A stretch of DNA of 6,614 nt from an uncultured Rubellimicrobium sp. (GTDB lineage Bacteria; Pseudomonadota; Alphaproteobacteria; Rhodobacterales; Rhodobacteraceae): assembly GCA_902805995.1 (NCBI GenBank), contig CADCUU010000126.1, positions 1 through 6,614 of the forward strand, in the 5' to 3' direction. Shown piece by piece: positions 1 to 6,392 of the stretch. The position numbers and the translations under genes were made by a program. The notes beneath the pieces were generated by a model that ran no database searches, had not been told where the DNA came from, and saw only the letters and a list, made by a program, of their open reading frames with translations. The number at the start of each line of letters is the position of its first letter. Position 1 is the stretch's first letter.

Positions 1-125
1 AGACCTACGCTTGCCTCGTCGCCGTCTTCAGGCCGCACGCCGGAATGGAGGCGTGTCCCCGGTGCAAGACGCCATCAATCTCGCCCAGACGGCCCCCTGC
101 GGGACTGCGGGACGTTCCCCCCAGC

Positions 126-1265
126 CTAGCCAAGAACCCTGTCCGCCACGTCGCGGAAGCGCTCCACCGTCCTCCCCACGTCCTTCAACTTGTCGAGCCC
201 GAAGAGGCCCACGCGGAAGCTGCGGAAGCTTTCGGGCTCGTCCACCTGAAGTGGCACGCCCGCCGCGATCTGCATGCCTTCCGCAGCAAAGCGCCGGCCT
301 GACTGGATCTCGGGATCGTCGGTGAAGCAGACGACCACGCTCGGCGCCTCCCAGCCCTGTGCTGCGACCGAGGTCAGCCCCTTTTCCGCCAGCAGCCCGC
401 GGACCCGGCGGCCAAGCTCCCACTGCGCGTCCTTGGCCTGCTGCCAGCCCAGGGCACGCGTTTCCTCCATCGTGTCCCGAAGCTGGCGGAGCGAGTCGGT
501 GGGCAGGGTGGCGTGATAGGCATGCCCCCCGGCCTCGTAGGCCGCCATGATCGACGCCCATTTCTTCAGGTCCAGGGCAAAGCTCGTGGACGCGCTGGCC
601 TCCATCCGCGCCTTGGCCCGCTCCGACATCGTGACGAGGCCCGCCGCCGGCGTGGAGGACCAGCCCTTCTGCGGAGCCGAGATCAGCACGTCCACACCTG
701 TGGCCGTCATATCGACCCAGACGCAGCCCGAGGCCACGCAGTCGAGCACCAGGATCGCGCCCACCTCGTGCGCCGCCTCGGCCAGGGCCCGGATGTAGTC
801 GTCGGACAGGATGATCCCTGCCGAGGTCTCGACATGCGGGGCGAAGACAGCGGCGGGGCGGGCCTCCCGAATGGCGGCGACCACGTCCTCGATCGGGGCG
901 GGGGCATATGGCGCGGGCGAGCCGTTGCCCTGTGGCCGCGCCTTGAAGACGGTGGTCCTCTCCGCAAAGCCGCCCGCCTCGAATATCTGCGTCCAGCGGT
1001 AGGAGAACCAGCCGTTGCGCACGACCAGCGCATGCGCCCCGCCCCCGAACTGCCGGGCCACGGCCTCCATGGCGTAAGTGCCTCCGCCCGGCACGACGGC
1101 CACCGCATCCGCGCCATAGACCTCCTTCAGGCCCGCCGAGAGGTCGCGCATCACGCCCTGAAACAGCTTTGACATATGGTTGAGAGAGCGGTCGGTGAAC
1201 ACCACCGAGAACTCCATCAGGCCGTCGGGGTCGACCGGGCTCACGGGGGCAAGCGTGTCTGGCAT
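126..1265 (-). CDS. Class V PLP-dependent aminotransferase (alanine/serine-glyoxylate aminotransferase family)
   Basis: A 379-residue cytoplasmic enzyme of aminotransferase class V (fold type I), which moves an amino group between an amino acid and a keto acid using pyridoxal phosphate. Seen: a Gly-rich phosphate-binding segment PGGGTYAME at about residues 59-67; Asp175 in LVLDCVASG, expected to contact the cofactor ring nitrogen; the cofactor lysine Lys200 in SAPQKGW; and Arg351 in FRVGLFG, at the position that binds the substrate carboxylate in the alanine-glyoxylate group. Length is usual for the family. The ATG start is supported by AGGAG seven bases upstream (1273-1277). The stop is TAG. 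The gene stands alone: the next gene upstream is 463 bases away and nothing follows in the window, so context does not reveal the substrate. Family assignment is firm; whether the true pair is alanine/glyoxylate, serine/glyoxylate or something else is not decided by sequence. Confidence 0.93.
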   Translation of the reverse strand: MPDTLAPVSPVDPDGLMEFSVVFTDRSLNHMSKLFQGVMRDLSAGLKEVYGADAVAVVPGGGTYAMEAVARQFGGGAHALVVRNGWFSYRWTQIFEAGGFAERTTVFKARPQGNGSPAPYAPAPIEDVVAAIREARPAAVFAPHVETSAGIILSDDYIRALAEAAHEVGAILVLDCVASGCVWVDMTATGVDVLISAPQKGWSSTPAAGLVTMSERAKARMEASASTSFALDLKKWASIMAAYEAGGHAYHATLPTDSLRQLRDTMEETRALGWQQAKDAQWELGRRVRGLLAEKGLTSVAAQGWEAPSVVVCFTDDPEIQSGRRFAAEGMQIAAGVPLQVDEPESFRSFRVGLFGLDKLKDVGRTVERFRDVADRVLG

Positions 1266-1728
1266 CCACTATCTCCTGCGTCACGGGTGGCCAAAAGCTA
1301 GGCTCTGGCGGCCGGGACGCAATGTCCATAGTTCCACGGACCGTTGTCCACGGTTTCGACTGACGGAGTGGGATTGCTCTACTCATCCGAGGGCACGGGA
1401 TGATCGCGGTGTCCACGACCCAGTCCCGGATGCTGCGGGCCGGTCTGGGTGGCATCGCCCCGGGCAATCTGGCGCGAGCGCGATCCAGGTTGCCGACGCC
1501 CGACTGGCTGCCAACCTGTTCGCCGCTCTGGTGGACCTCACGCCGAAGCCGAAGGGCCGATCCGGCCGGCTCTCTCCACCGACGCGGGCCAGGACAACCA
1601 GCCACGCCTTGGGAGAAACGCGGCCGGCTCAGGCCCGTCCAGACGCCGTCAGGTCATCCCCGGCGGCTCGGGACGGCCCCGGCCGCCAGGGAAAAGCCTC
1701 GCCGGCCCAGAGACCTCGGGCGTGGCCG
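1266..1728. other. 463-base intergenic stretch without a convincing gene
   Basis: This stretch lies between the aminotransferase start and the stop of the small acidic gene. Open frames exist on both strands, but most translate to Arg/Pro/Gly-rich sequence typical of shadow frames in GC-rich DNA, and none has a good ribosome binding site. The part near the aminotransferase (to about 1420) should hold its promoter; I see no clear -35/-10 pair, only short repeats around 1323-1353. The middle part (about 1465-1560) has a plus-strand frame with natural-looking amino acid composition and GC-rich third positions, possibly a decayed gene fragment. Nothing in it was recognised. Confidence 0.6.
1323..1353. 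promoter_or_regulatory. Cluster of short repeats upstream of the aminotransferase, possible operator
   Basis: On the plus strand TCCACGG occurs at 1333-1339 and again at 1347-1353, 14 bases apart. A GGAC-N4-GTCC inverted repeat spans 1338-1349. TGTCCAT lies at 1323-1329, with TGTCCAC at 1345-1351 and again at 1410-1416. The cluster begins about 58 bases upstream of the aminotransferase ATG, a plausible operator position. The units are short and chance occurrence in GC-rich DNA is a real possibility; no regulator gene is adjacent to support it. Confidence 0.2.
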
Positions 1729-1983
1729 TCACTCGTCGTCCTTCTGCAACTCCGCGAATTCCTCCTCGCTCATGGAGGCAAAGCCCACCTCGGTGGCGTC
1801 GAGCTCCCGGGCGGCCTCTTCCTCGGTCACCTTGGTCTCGTCGCCGTCGTTCTCGACGGTGCCCTGGATGATGCTCTCGCTATCCGCGTCCATGATGGCC
1901 TCGCTGATCTCGTCCCGCAGGTCGAGGCCGGGTTCGGAGGTGTAGAGCGTGACGGTGTAGCGGCGGCGGAAGAGCGTGGTCAT
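1729..1983 (-). CDS. Small highly acidic protein of unknown function (84 aa)
   Basis: I do not recognise this protein. Seen: 84 residues, about 25 Asp/Glu against 7 Lys/Arg, so it is strongly negatively charged. The N-terminus is different in kind: MTTLFRRRYTVTLYT is basic and beta-like. It is followed by an acidic body with two likely helical stretches (about 22-33 and 53-61) and a C-terminal acidic helix-like tail SEEEFAELQKDDE. There is no signal peptide, membrane segment or Cys/His metal motif. The ATG at 1983 is chosen because AAGGAG lies five bases before it; a start 36 codons further upstream would add Pro/Ala/Gly-rich sequence running through the leader hairpins and has no such site. 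High-GC third positions and a clean start support a real gene. It stands alone between two gaps. Function is unknown; a soluble cytoplasmic binding or regulatory role would be a guess. Confidence 0.82.
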   Translation of the reverse strand: MTTLFRRRYTVTLYTSEPGLDLRDEISEAIMDADSESIIQGTVENDGDETKVTEEEAARELDATEVGFASMSEEEFAELQKDDE

Positions 1984-1988
1984 GTCGT

Positions 1989-1994
1989 CTCCTT
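1989..1994 (-). promoter_or_regulatory. Strong Shine-Dalgarno sequence of the 84-aa gene
   Basis: The minus strand reads AAGGAG followed by five bases (ACGAC) and ATG at 1983. It is the best ribosome binding site in the window. It fixes the start of the small acidic protein at the inner methionine rather than at the upstream start in the same frame. Confidence 0.8.
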
Positions 1995-2013
1995 CAGGAT
2001 GGGTCGGCGCGGT

Positions 2014-2029
2014 CGCCCCGGTCGGGGCG
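2014..2029. promoter_or_regulatory. GC-rich hairpin in the leader of the 84-aa gene
   Basis: Perfect inverted repeat on the plus strand: CGCCCC (2014-2019), loop GGTC, GGGGCG (2024-2029), giving a 6-bp all-GC stem with a four-base loop. It ends 30 bases upstream of the ATG and about 20 bases upstream of the Shine-Dalgarno sequence. It could be a leader structure affecting translation, or together with the neighbouring inverted repeat form the end of the exporter transcript. There is no T-run after it in either direction, so it is not a classical intrinsic terminator. Confidence 0.4.
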
Positions 2030-2033
2030 TGGG

Positions 2034-2049
2034 CCGTTCGTGCGAACGG
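2034..2049. promoter_or_regulatory. 16-bp inverted repeat CCGTTCG-N2-CGAACGG
   Basis: CCGTTCG at 2034-2040 and CGAACGG at 2043-2049 form a perfect 7-bp inverted repeat around two bases (TG on plus). It lies 51-66 bases upstream of the small gene's ATG. The geometry suits either the operator of a dimeric repressor near a promoter or an RNA hairpin with a GCAC tetraloop. Palindromes this long are uncommon by chance. The alphaproteobacterial LexA box is a direct repeat (GTTC-N7-GTTC), so it does not fit. Which role applies is not decided by sequence. Confidence 0.45.
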
Positions 2050-2094
2050 TGAACCCGCCGGAGCCCCTGAACGATCCCTCGCCTGCCGCAAGGA

Positions 2095-2115
2095 CCTGCG
2101 GGGCGGGCGCGCAGG
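2095..2115 (-). terminator. Possible 3' hairpin of the ABC exporter transcript
   Basis: CCTGCG (2095-2100) pairs with CGCAGG (2110-2115) around a nine-base GC loop, about 60 bases after the exporter stop codon on the minus strand. A competing pairing CCGCA (2086-2090) with TGCGG (2097-2101) overlaps it. No U-tract follows, so if it helps to end transcription it would be as a GC-rich hairpin or as a 3'-end stabiliser. Weak evidence. Confidence 0.25.
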
Positions 2116-2175
2116 AGACCGGGTCCGACACTTTGGCGGTAGCCCGGGGATGCGGCATCGCCTCTGGCTCGCAGA

Positions 2176-4047
2176 CTACCGATACCCAGCCGCCTGCAAC
2201 TCGAACAGCTCGGCATAGCGGCCCCCCTGGGCAAGAAGCTCCTCGTGCGTGCCGCTGGCCTCCACCCGACCGCCCTCCAACACGAGGATGCGGTCGGCCA
2301 TGCGGACCGAGGAGAACCGGTGGGAGATCAGCACGGCGGTGCGGGCGGCGCTCAGCTCCTTGAACCGCTGAAAGACCTCGAACTCCGACCGGGCGTCCAG
2401 CGCGGCGGTGGGCTCGTCGAGGATCAGCACCTCGGCGTCGCGCATGTAGGCCCGCGCGATGGCGACCTTTTGCCATTCGCCGCCCGACAGCTCCATGCCG
2501 TTCCGGAAGCGCTTGCCGACCATCTGGTCGTAGCCGCCGGGCAGGCGCTCGATCACGGCGTCCGCGAGGCTCTTGCGGGCGGCGGCCTCAACGCGGGTCC
2601 GGTCGGCGCGGGCGTTGATGCGCCCCACGGCGATGTTGTCCCCGGCGGTCAGGTTGTACCGCACGAAATCCTGGAAGATGACGCCGATCTTCGACCGCAG
2701 CGCGTCGAGGTCGTAGTCCCTCAAATCCTGCCCGTCGAGGAGGATGCGCCCCTCCGTCGGGTCGTAAAGCCGGGCGAGCAGCTTGACGAGGGTCGTCTTC
2801 CCGGCCCCGTTCTCCCCCACGAGCGCTAGCGTCTCCCCCGCGCGCAGCGTGAAGTCGAGGTGGCGCACGGCCCACCGCTCCGCCCCCGGATAGCGGAAGC
2901 CCACGTCCTCGAAGACGAAGCCTTCGCGGATCGGCGACGGCACGGGCCGAGGGGAGGCCGGGGGCAGGATCTCGGGCCGGGTGTCGAAGAAGCCGAACAG
3001 GTCCTCCAGATAAAGCGCCTGCGCGGCTGTGGAGGAAAAGCTCGTCAGCAGCCCCTCGAACAGGCCGCGCAGCCGGAGGAAAGAGCCCGCGAGGAAGGTG
3101 AGGTCCCCGATGGTTAGATCGCCCCTGAGGGTGGCCAGGACGATCCAGGCATAGGCGAGGTAGTAGCCCAGCGTCCCCAGCCCCGCGAACAGTGCCCCCC
3201 AGGCAGCCCGGGCGCGGGCGATCTCCCGGTTCGCGGCGTAGAAGCCGAGCGACAGATCGAGGTAGCGGTCCCGCAGGAAGCCGTTGAGGCCAAAGATCTT
3301 GACCTCCTTGGCCGTGTCCACGCTGGCGGCGGTCTGGCGGACATAGTCCAGCTCCCGACGCTCGGGCGTTCGCCGGTAGTCGAGGCTGTAGGACCGGGCG
3401 TTGAAATGCGCCTCCCCCAGAAAGGCCGGAACGAGCGCGATCACGAGAAGCAGGATGAGCCAGGGATTGTAGGCGAAGAGCCCGGCCGCGAAGGTCAGCA
3501 CGGTCACGAGGTCCTGCATCTGGCCGAGGATCTGCCCCAGCAGCGTCATCCGCCCGCTGGCCTGCCGCCGCGCCCGCTCCAGCCGGTCCTGGAAACCCGC
3601 ATCCTCGAACTGCGCGAGATCGAGCGTGGCGGCATGATCCATGAGCCGGATCGACATCGATACGGTGAGCCGCTCGGACAGGAGCGAGTCCACCAGCCCA
3701 GTCACGCGCCCCAGCAGATCCGACAGGATGGCAAGGCCAAGCTCCGTCAGGACATAAAGGGCGAGGAGCTGCGCTTCCCCTCCGCTCCACCATCCCCCCA
3801 GCGTGTCGGGCGGCGATTGCAGGGCCGAGAGGCGCACCACCTCGTCGATGATGAGCTTGCCCATCCAGAGCGCGGCGACCGGCAGCACCGCCCGGATCAG
3901 GCGAAGGACGGCGCTCGACAAGGCGAGCGAGGGGCTCGCCGCCCAGACCATGCGAAGGAACGGGCCTATGTTCCGCAGCGCCGCCCAGCGCGCGCGGAAG
4001 CCGAGAGGGCCTTGGGGAGCCCCTTGCGTTGCAGTCCGGTCAGACAC
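2176..4047 (-). CDS. ABC exporter half-transporter, fused permease and ATP-binding domains
   Basis: A 623-residue type IV (exporter-fold) ABC protein that should work as a dimer in the cytoplasmic membrane, expelling or flipping a substrate with ATP. Seen: transmembrane domain over about residues 30-335 with hydrophobic segments near 36-66, 93-112, 178-210 and 283-308; coupling region around 226-262; nucleotide-binding domain from about 376 with A-loop Tyr386, Walker A GENGAGKT (411-418), Q-loop Gln459, signature LSGGE (520-524), Walker B VLILDE with catalytic Glu545, D-loop ALDA and switch His576. All catalytic residues are present. The start is GTG; an in-frame TGA lies five codons upstream, so no longer form is possible, and the ribosome binding site is weak. 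LSGGEWQK is shared with many peptide, lipid and drug exporters, so the substrate cannot be named. It follows the DoxX gene by 81 bases on the same strand. Confidence 0.93.
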   Translation of the reverse strand: MSDRTATQGAPQGPLGFRARWAALRNIGPFLRMVWAASPSLALSSAVLRLIRAVLPVAALWMGKLIIDEVVRLSALQSPPDTLGGWWSGGEAQLLALYVLTELGLAILSDLLGRVTGLVDSLLSERLTVSMSIRLMDHAATLDLAQFEDAGFQDRLERARRQASGRMTLLGQILGQMQDLVTVLTFAAGLFAYNPWLILLLVIALVPAFLGEAHFNARSYSLDYRRTPERRELDYVRQTAASVDTAKEVKIFGLNGFLRDRYLDLSLGFYAANREIARARAAWGALFAGLGTLGYYLAYAWIVLATLRGDLTIGDLTFLAGSFLRLRGLFEGLLTSFSSTAAQALYLEDLFGFFDTRPEILPPASPRPVPSPIREGFVFEDVGFRYPGAERWAVRHLDFTLRAGETLALVGENGAGKTTLVKLLARLYDPTEGRILLDGQDLRDYDLDALRSKIGVIFQDFVRYNLTAGDNIAVGRINARADRTRVEAAARKSLADAVIERLPGGYDQMVGKRFRNGMELSGGEWQKVAIARAYMRDAEVLILDEPTAALDARSEFEVFQRFKELSAARTAVLISHRFSSVRMADRILVLEGGRVEASGTHEELLAQGGRYAELFELQAAGYR

Positions 4048-4092
4048 GGGACGTCGGTCTCATCGGGACAGATTGACGGCCCGGGGCGGAAA

Positions 4093-4108
4093 CGGGAACC
4101 CATTCCCG
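4093..4108 (-). terminator. Hairpin between doxX-like gene and ABC exporter gene
   Basis: CGGGAA (4093-4098), loop CCCA, TTCCCG (4103-4108) is a perfect 6-bp inverted repeat located 20 bases after the DoxX stop. On the minus strand it is followed by TTTCC, only a short T stretch. An overlapping pairing CCCGG/CCGGG lies just before it. It could attenuate transcription into the exporter gene or protect the 3' end of the upstream message; a full terminator is doubtful. Confidence 0.3.
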
Positions 4109-4128
4109 GAGGCCGGGCTGCTTGGACA

Positions 4129-4554
4129 TCAGCTTCGCGCGGACGTGAGTGGGGGCGGGGGCGCTTCGCGTCCCAGGATGGCGTCGAGGCTCCAGGGACC
4201 CGGGCCGGCAACGACGAGGTAAAGGAACACGAAGCAGTAAAGGATCGCGCTGTCGCCGCCGTTCAGGACGGGAAAGGGGCTTTGGGGCGCGTGGGCCATC
4301 CAATATGCGACCGCCATCTGTCCCGACAGGACAAAGGCCACGGGCCGCGTGAAAAGGCCCAGGACCAGGAGCGGACCGCCAACGAGTTCCAGGGCGCCCG
4401 CGATCCAGGGCAGTGACAGGACCTCGGGCGAGAACTCGGAGGCGGGAAAGCCCAGGAGCTTCTGCGTGCCATGGGCGAAGAAGAGGAGCCCCGCGACGAT
4501 GCGCAGGACGCTGAGCATCCGCGGCGCCCAGTGAAGCGTCAGGTTTTGGTTCAT
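4129..4554 (-). CDS. DoxX family membrane protein
   Basis: A 141-residue member of the DoxX family of small integral membrane proteins. Seen: four hydrophobic segments at about residues 12-27, 49-68, 71-88 and 102-118; the family-typical FAHGTQKLLG after the first segment; ELVGGPLLVLGLFTRP across the second and third; and NGGDSAILYCFVFLYLV near the end, followed by a short Pro-rich tail. The ATG at 4554 is preceded by AAGGA nine bases upstream (4564-4568). Longer starts in the same frame would add a non-hydrophobic Arg/Gln-rich extension without family resemblance. DoxX proteins have been linked to quinone or redox functions and to sulfur/thiol stress in some bacteria, but the role is mostly undefined. 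It lies 123 bases after the siderophore ATPase and 81 before the ABC exporter, all co-directional, which permits but does not prove cotranscription. Confidence 0.9.
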   Translation of the reverse strand: MNQNLTLHWAPRMLSVLRIVAGLLFFAHGTQKLLGFPASEFSPEVLSLPWIAGALELVGGPLLVLGLFTRPVAFVLSGQMAVAYWMAHAPQSPFPVLNGGDSAILYCFVFLYLVVAGPGPWSLDAILGREAPPPPLTSARS

Positions 4555-4677
4555 TCGTCCTGGTCCTTTGGATGGCATGGAAGCGGTCGGGTCCGATCGG
4601 CGCGCCTGGCCCCTGCTGGGCAACGTGGCCTGCTGTTGAACGAGCAAGGCGCCCGGATCCGTCGAACGGCGGCAGCT

Positions 4678-5436
4678 TCAAGCATAATGCAGCGCCACGG
4701 GCCGCCCTTCGACGTCACGAACGGCAACCGAGGTGCCATAAAGGGCACTGAGCCGCTCGGCCGTCAGGACCTCGCCAGGGGGGCCTTCGAAGGCCAGGCG
4801 CCCGTCCTTCAGGGCGACGATCCGGTCGGCATGGGCGGCGGCGTAGTTCACCTCGTGCAGCACGACCACGACGGTGCGCCCATGCCGGTCGGCCACCTCC
4901 CGCAGGGTCCGCATCAGATGGCGCGCATGGGCCATGTCGAGGTTGTTCAGGGGCTCGTCCAGCAGGAGGTAGTCCGTCTCCTGCGCGAAGGTCATGGCCA
5001 CAAGGGCGCGCTGGCGCTGCCCGCCCGAGACCTCGCCGGTGTAGCGGTGCGCCAGGTCCCCAAGGCCGAAGAGAGCCAAGGCGTCCTCGACCTTGGCGCG
5101 GTCCTGCGGTGCGGGCCGCCCCCGGTGATGCGGAAAGCGGCCAAAGGCCACGAGGTCGCGCAGCGTGAGCCGTGTGCCGAGCGGCATCTCCTGCCGCAGG
5201 ATCGCGAGCTTGAGGGCCAATCGCGCCGTGGGTGTGCGCGCGACATCCAGGTCGTCGAAGCGGATGCGCCCGGTCTGGAGCGGCTGGAGACGCGCCATGA
5301 GGCCGAGGAGCGTGGACTTGCCCGCGCCGTTGGGTCCGATCAGGGCCGTGACGCCCCCCTTGGGAAGGGACATCGTCACATCCGAAAGGATGGTCTCGCC
5401 GCCGATGGAATGGCCCACGCCGTCGATCTGGATCAT
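4678..5436 (-). CDS. Iron-siderophore ABC transporter ATP-binding protein (FepC type)
   Basis: A 252-residue cytoplasmic ATPase that powers import of a ferric siderophore through the two FecCD permeases encoded just upstream. Seen: Walker A GPNGAGKST (34-42), Q-loop Gln82 in ILRQE, the helical region LTLRDLVAFGRFPHHRGR typical of the FepC/FecE/BtuD-like group (FGRFP/YGR box), signature VSGGQ (136-140), Walker B YLLLDE (156-161), D-loop NNLD and switch His194. Length is usual. The ATG overlaps the stop codon of the preceding permease as ATGA (5433-5436), with GGAG nine bases upstream, so translation is probably coupled. Long in-frame extensions upstream are shadows of the permease gene. By general resemblance it sits near CeuD, VctC and YclP, ATPases for catecholate-type siderophores; the exact ligand is an inference I cannot confirm. 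Confidence 0.95.
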   Translation of the reverse strand: MIQIDGVGHSIGGETILSDVTMSLPKGGVTALIGPNGAGKSTLLGLMARLQPLQTGRIRFDDLDVARTPTARLALKLAILRQEMPLGTRLTLRDLVAFGRFPHHRGRPAPQDRAKVEDALALFGLGDLAHRYTGEVSGGQRQRALVAMTFAQETDYLLLDEPLNNLDMAHARHLMRTLREVADRHGRTVVVVLHEVNYAAAHADRIVALKDGRLAFEGPPGEVLTAERLSALYGTSVAVRDVEGRPVALHYA

Positions 5437-6392
5437 CGCACAGGTCTCCGCAGGACAAGGTACAGGAAGGCCAGACCGCCCAGGAACTCGACCACGACGC
5501 TGAGAGTGGCGGCAAGGCCCAGGAGCCGCTCGACCACGAATTGCCCGCCCACGAGGACGATCCCCGCCACGAGGGCCGCAGCCGGCAGGAGCGACGCGTG
5601 GCGATGCGTCCGCATGACGAGATGCGCGAGCGCGCTGACAAGAAGGCCGAAGAAGGTGACGGGCCCCACAAGCGCCGTGGACACGCTGACGAGCGCCGCG
5701 ACGAGGACGAGGACCAGGAGCACCGAGCGGCGGTGATCGACGCCGAGGCTGATCGCATGGTCGCGCCCCAGGGCCAGCACGTCGAGCCGGTGACGCAGGC
5801 TCCATGTGCCCAAGAGTGCGAGGGTGGACAGCCCGGCGGCAAGGCCCAGGAGATCGCCATCCACCGCGCCGAAGCTCGCAAACGAGCTCGCTTGGACCAC
5901 GACGAAGTCGTTGGGGTCGATCAGGCGCTGCAGGAACCCCGCAAGGCTGCGGAACAGCACGCCCAGGATGATGCCCGTCAGGACCATCCGGTGCAGGTCC
6001 GTTCGCCCCGAGCCCAGCAGCGTGCCGAACAGAAGGAGCGCACCGCCGAGAAGCAGCCCGAATTCGAGAGAGAAGCGAAGCGCTGCGGGCAGGGCGGCCG
6101 CGCCCACGCCCCCAAGGGCGAAGACGAGGCTCGTCTGCAAGAGAACGAACAGCGCGTCGAACCCCATGATGGAAGGCGTCAGGATGCGGTTGCCGCTCAC
6201 CGTCTGGAACAGGACCGTCGCGACCGCGACCGCCACCCCCACAAGGAGGAGGGCCGCGAGCTTGGTGCCCCGATAGGCGAGCACGAAGCCCCAATCCCCG
6301 CGCGCCCCGAGCGTCAGAAACGCGGCGCAGAGGAGCGTCAGGACAAGGCCCAGCGCGAGGAGCCGCTTATCCAGCACGGGCCGGCCTGCCAT
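5433..6392 (-). CDS. Iron-siderophore ABC transporter permease, FecCD family (second permease)
   Basis: A 319-residue integral membrane protein of the FecCD (BtuC-like) family, forming with its partner the channel for a ferric siderophore in the inner membrane. Seen: about eight to ten hydrophobic segments; the family-typical block VATVLFQTVSGNRILTPSIM at about 57-76; VLTGIILG at 137-144; the ATPase-contacting stretch LDVLALGRDHAISLGV (203-218); and VGPVTFFGLLVSALAHL (242-258), the counterpart of the GxIxFVGLxxPH motif. The pattern matches CeuC/VctG/YclO-type second permeases more than FecD. The ATG at 6392 is chosen because homologous N-termini are short; a TTG at 6404 in the same frame gives 323 residues, and neither has a clear ribosome binding site. 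It overlaps the end of the upstream permease by 26 bases and its stop overlaps the ATPase start. Confidence 0.93.
   Translation of the reverse strand: MAGRPVLDKRLLALGLVLTLLCAAFLTLGARGDWGFVLAYRGTKLAALLLVGVAVAVATVLFQTVSGNRILTPSIMGFDALFVLLQTSLVFALGGVGAAALPAALRFSLEFGLLLGGALLLFGTLLGSGRTDLHRMVLTGIILGVLFRSLAGFLQRLIDPNDFVVVQASSFASFGAVDGDLLGLAAGLSTLALLGTWSLRHRLDVLALGRDHAISLGVDHRRSVLLVLVLVAALVSVSTALVGPVTFFGLLVSALAHLVMRTHRHASLLPAAALVAGIVLVGGQFVVERLLGLAATLSVVVEFLGGLAFLYLVLRRPVR

Noticed and set aside
98..113. Tandem 8-base repeat TGCGGGAC x2 after the aminotransferase stop.
   Set aside because: Only two short copies in GC-rich DNA, with no hairpin followed by a T-run and no gene; likely chance.
1..125. 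Possible gene or terminator downstream of the aminotransferase.
   Set aside because: Short frames only, no ribosome binding site, and only a 4-bp stem (GGGA/TCCC), too weak to call a terminator.
520..524. The exporter signature reads LSGGE instead of LSGGQ (at residues 520-524 of the protein).
   Set aside because: LSGGEWQK is common in a large group of ABC exporters and is not a sign of inactivity; the other nucleotide-binding motifs are intact.
28..1605. A 525-codon open frame on the minus strand overlapping the aminotransferase gene.
   Set aside because: Its translation is Arg/Gly/Pro-rich without any domain, while another frame over the same bases encodes a complete class V aminotransferase with all catalytic residues.
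3406..4416. A 336-codon plus-strand open frame opposite the exporter and DoxX genes.
   Set aside because: Low-complexity charged sequence (Arg/Glu/Gln/Pro-rich), antisense to two well-supported genes; a typical GC-rich antisense artefact.
5437..6294. N-terminal extension of the siderophore ATPase giving a 538-residue protein.
   Set aside because: The extension is the out-of-frame shadow of the permease gene. The ATPase fold begins at the ATG at 5436, which overlaps the permease stop.
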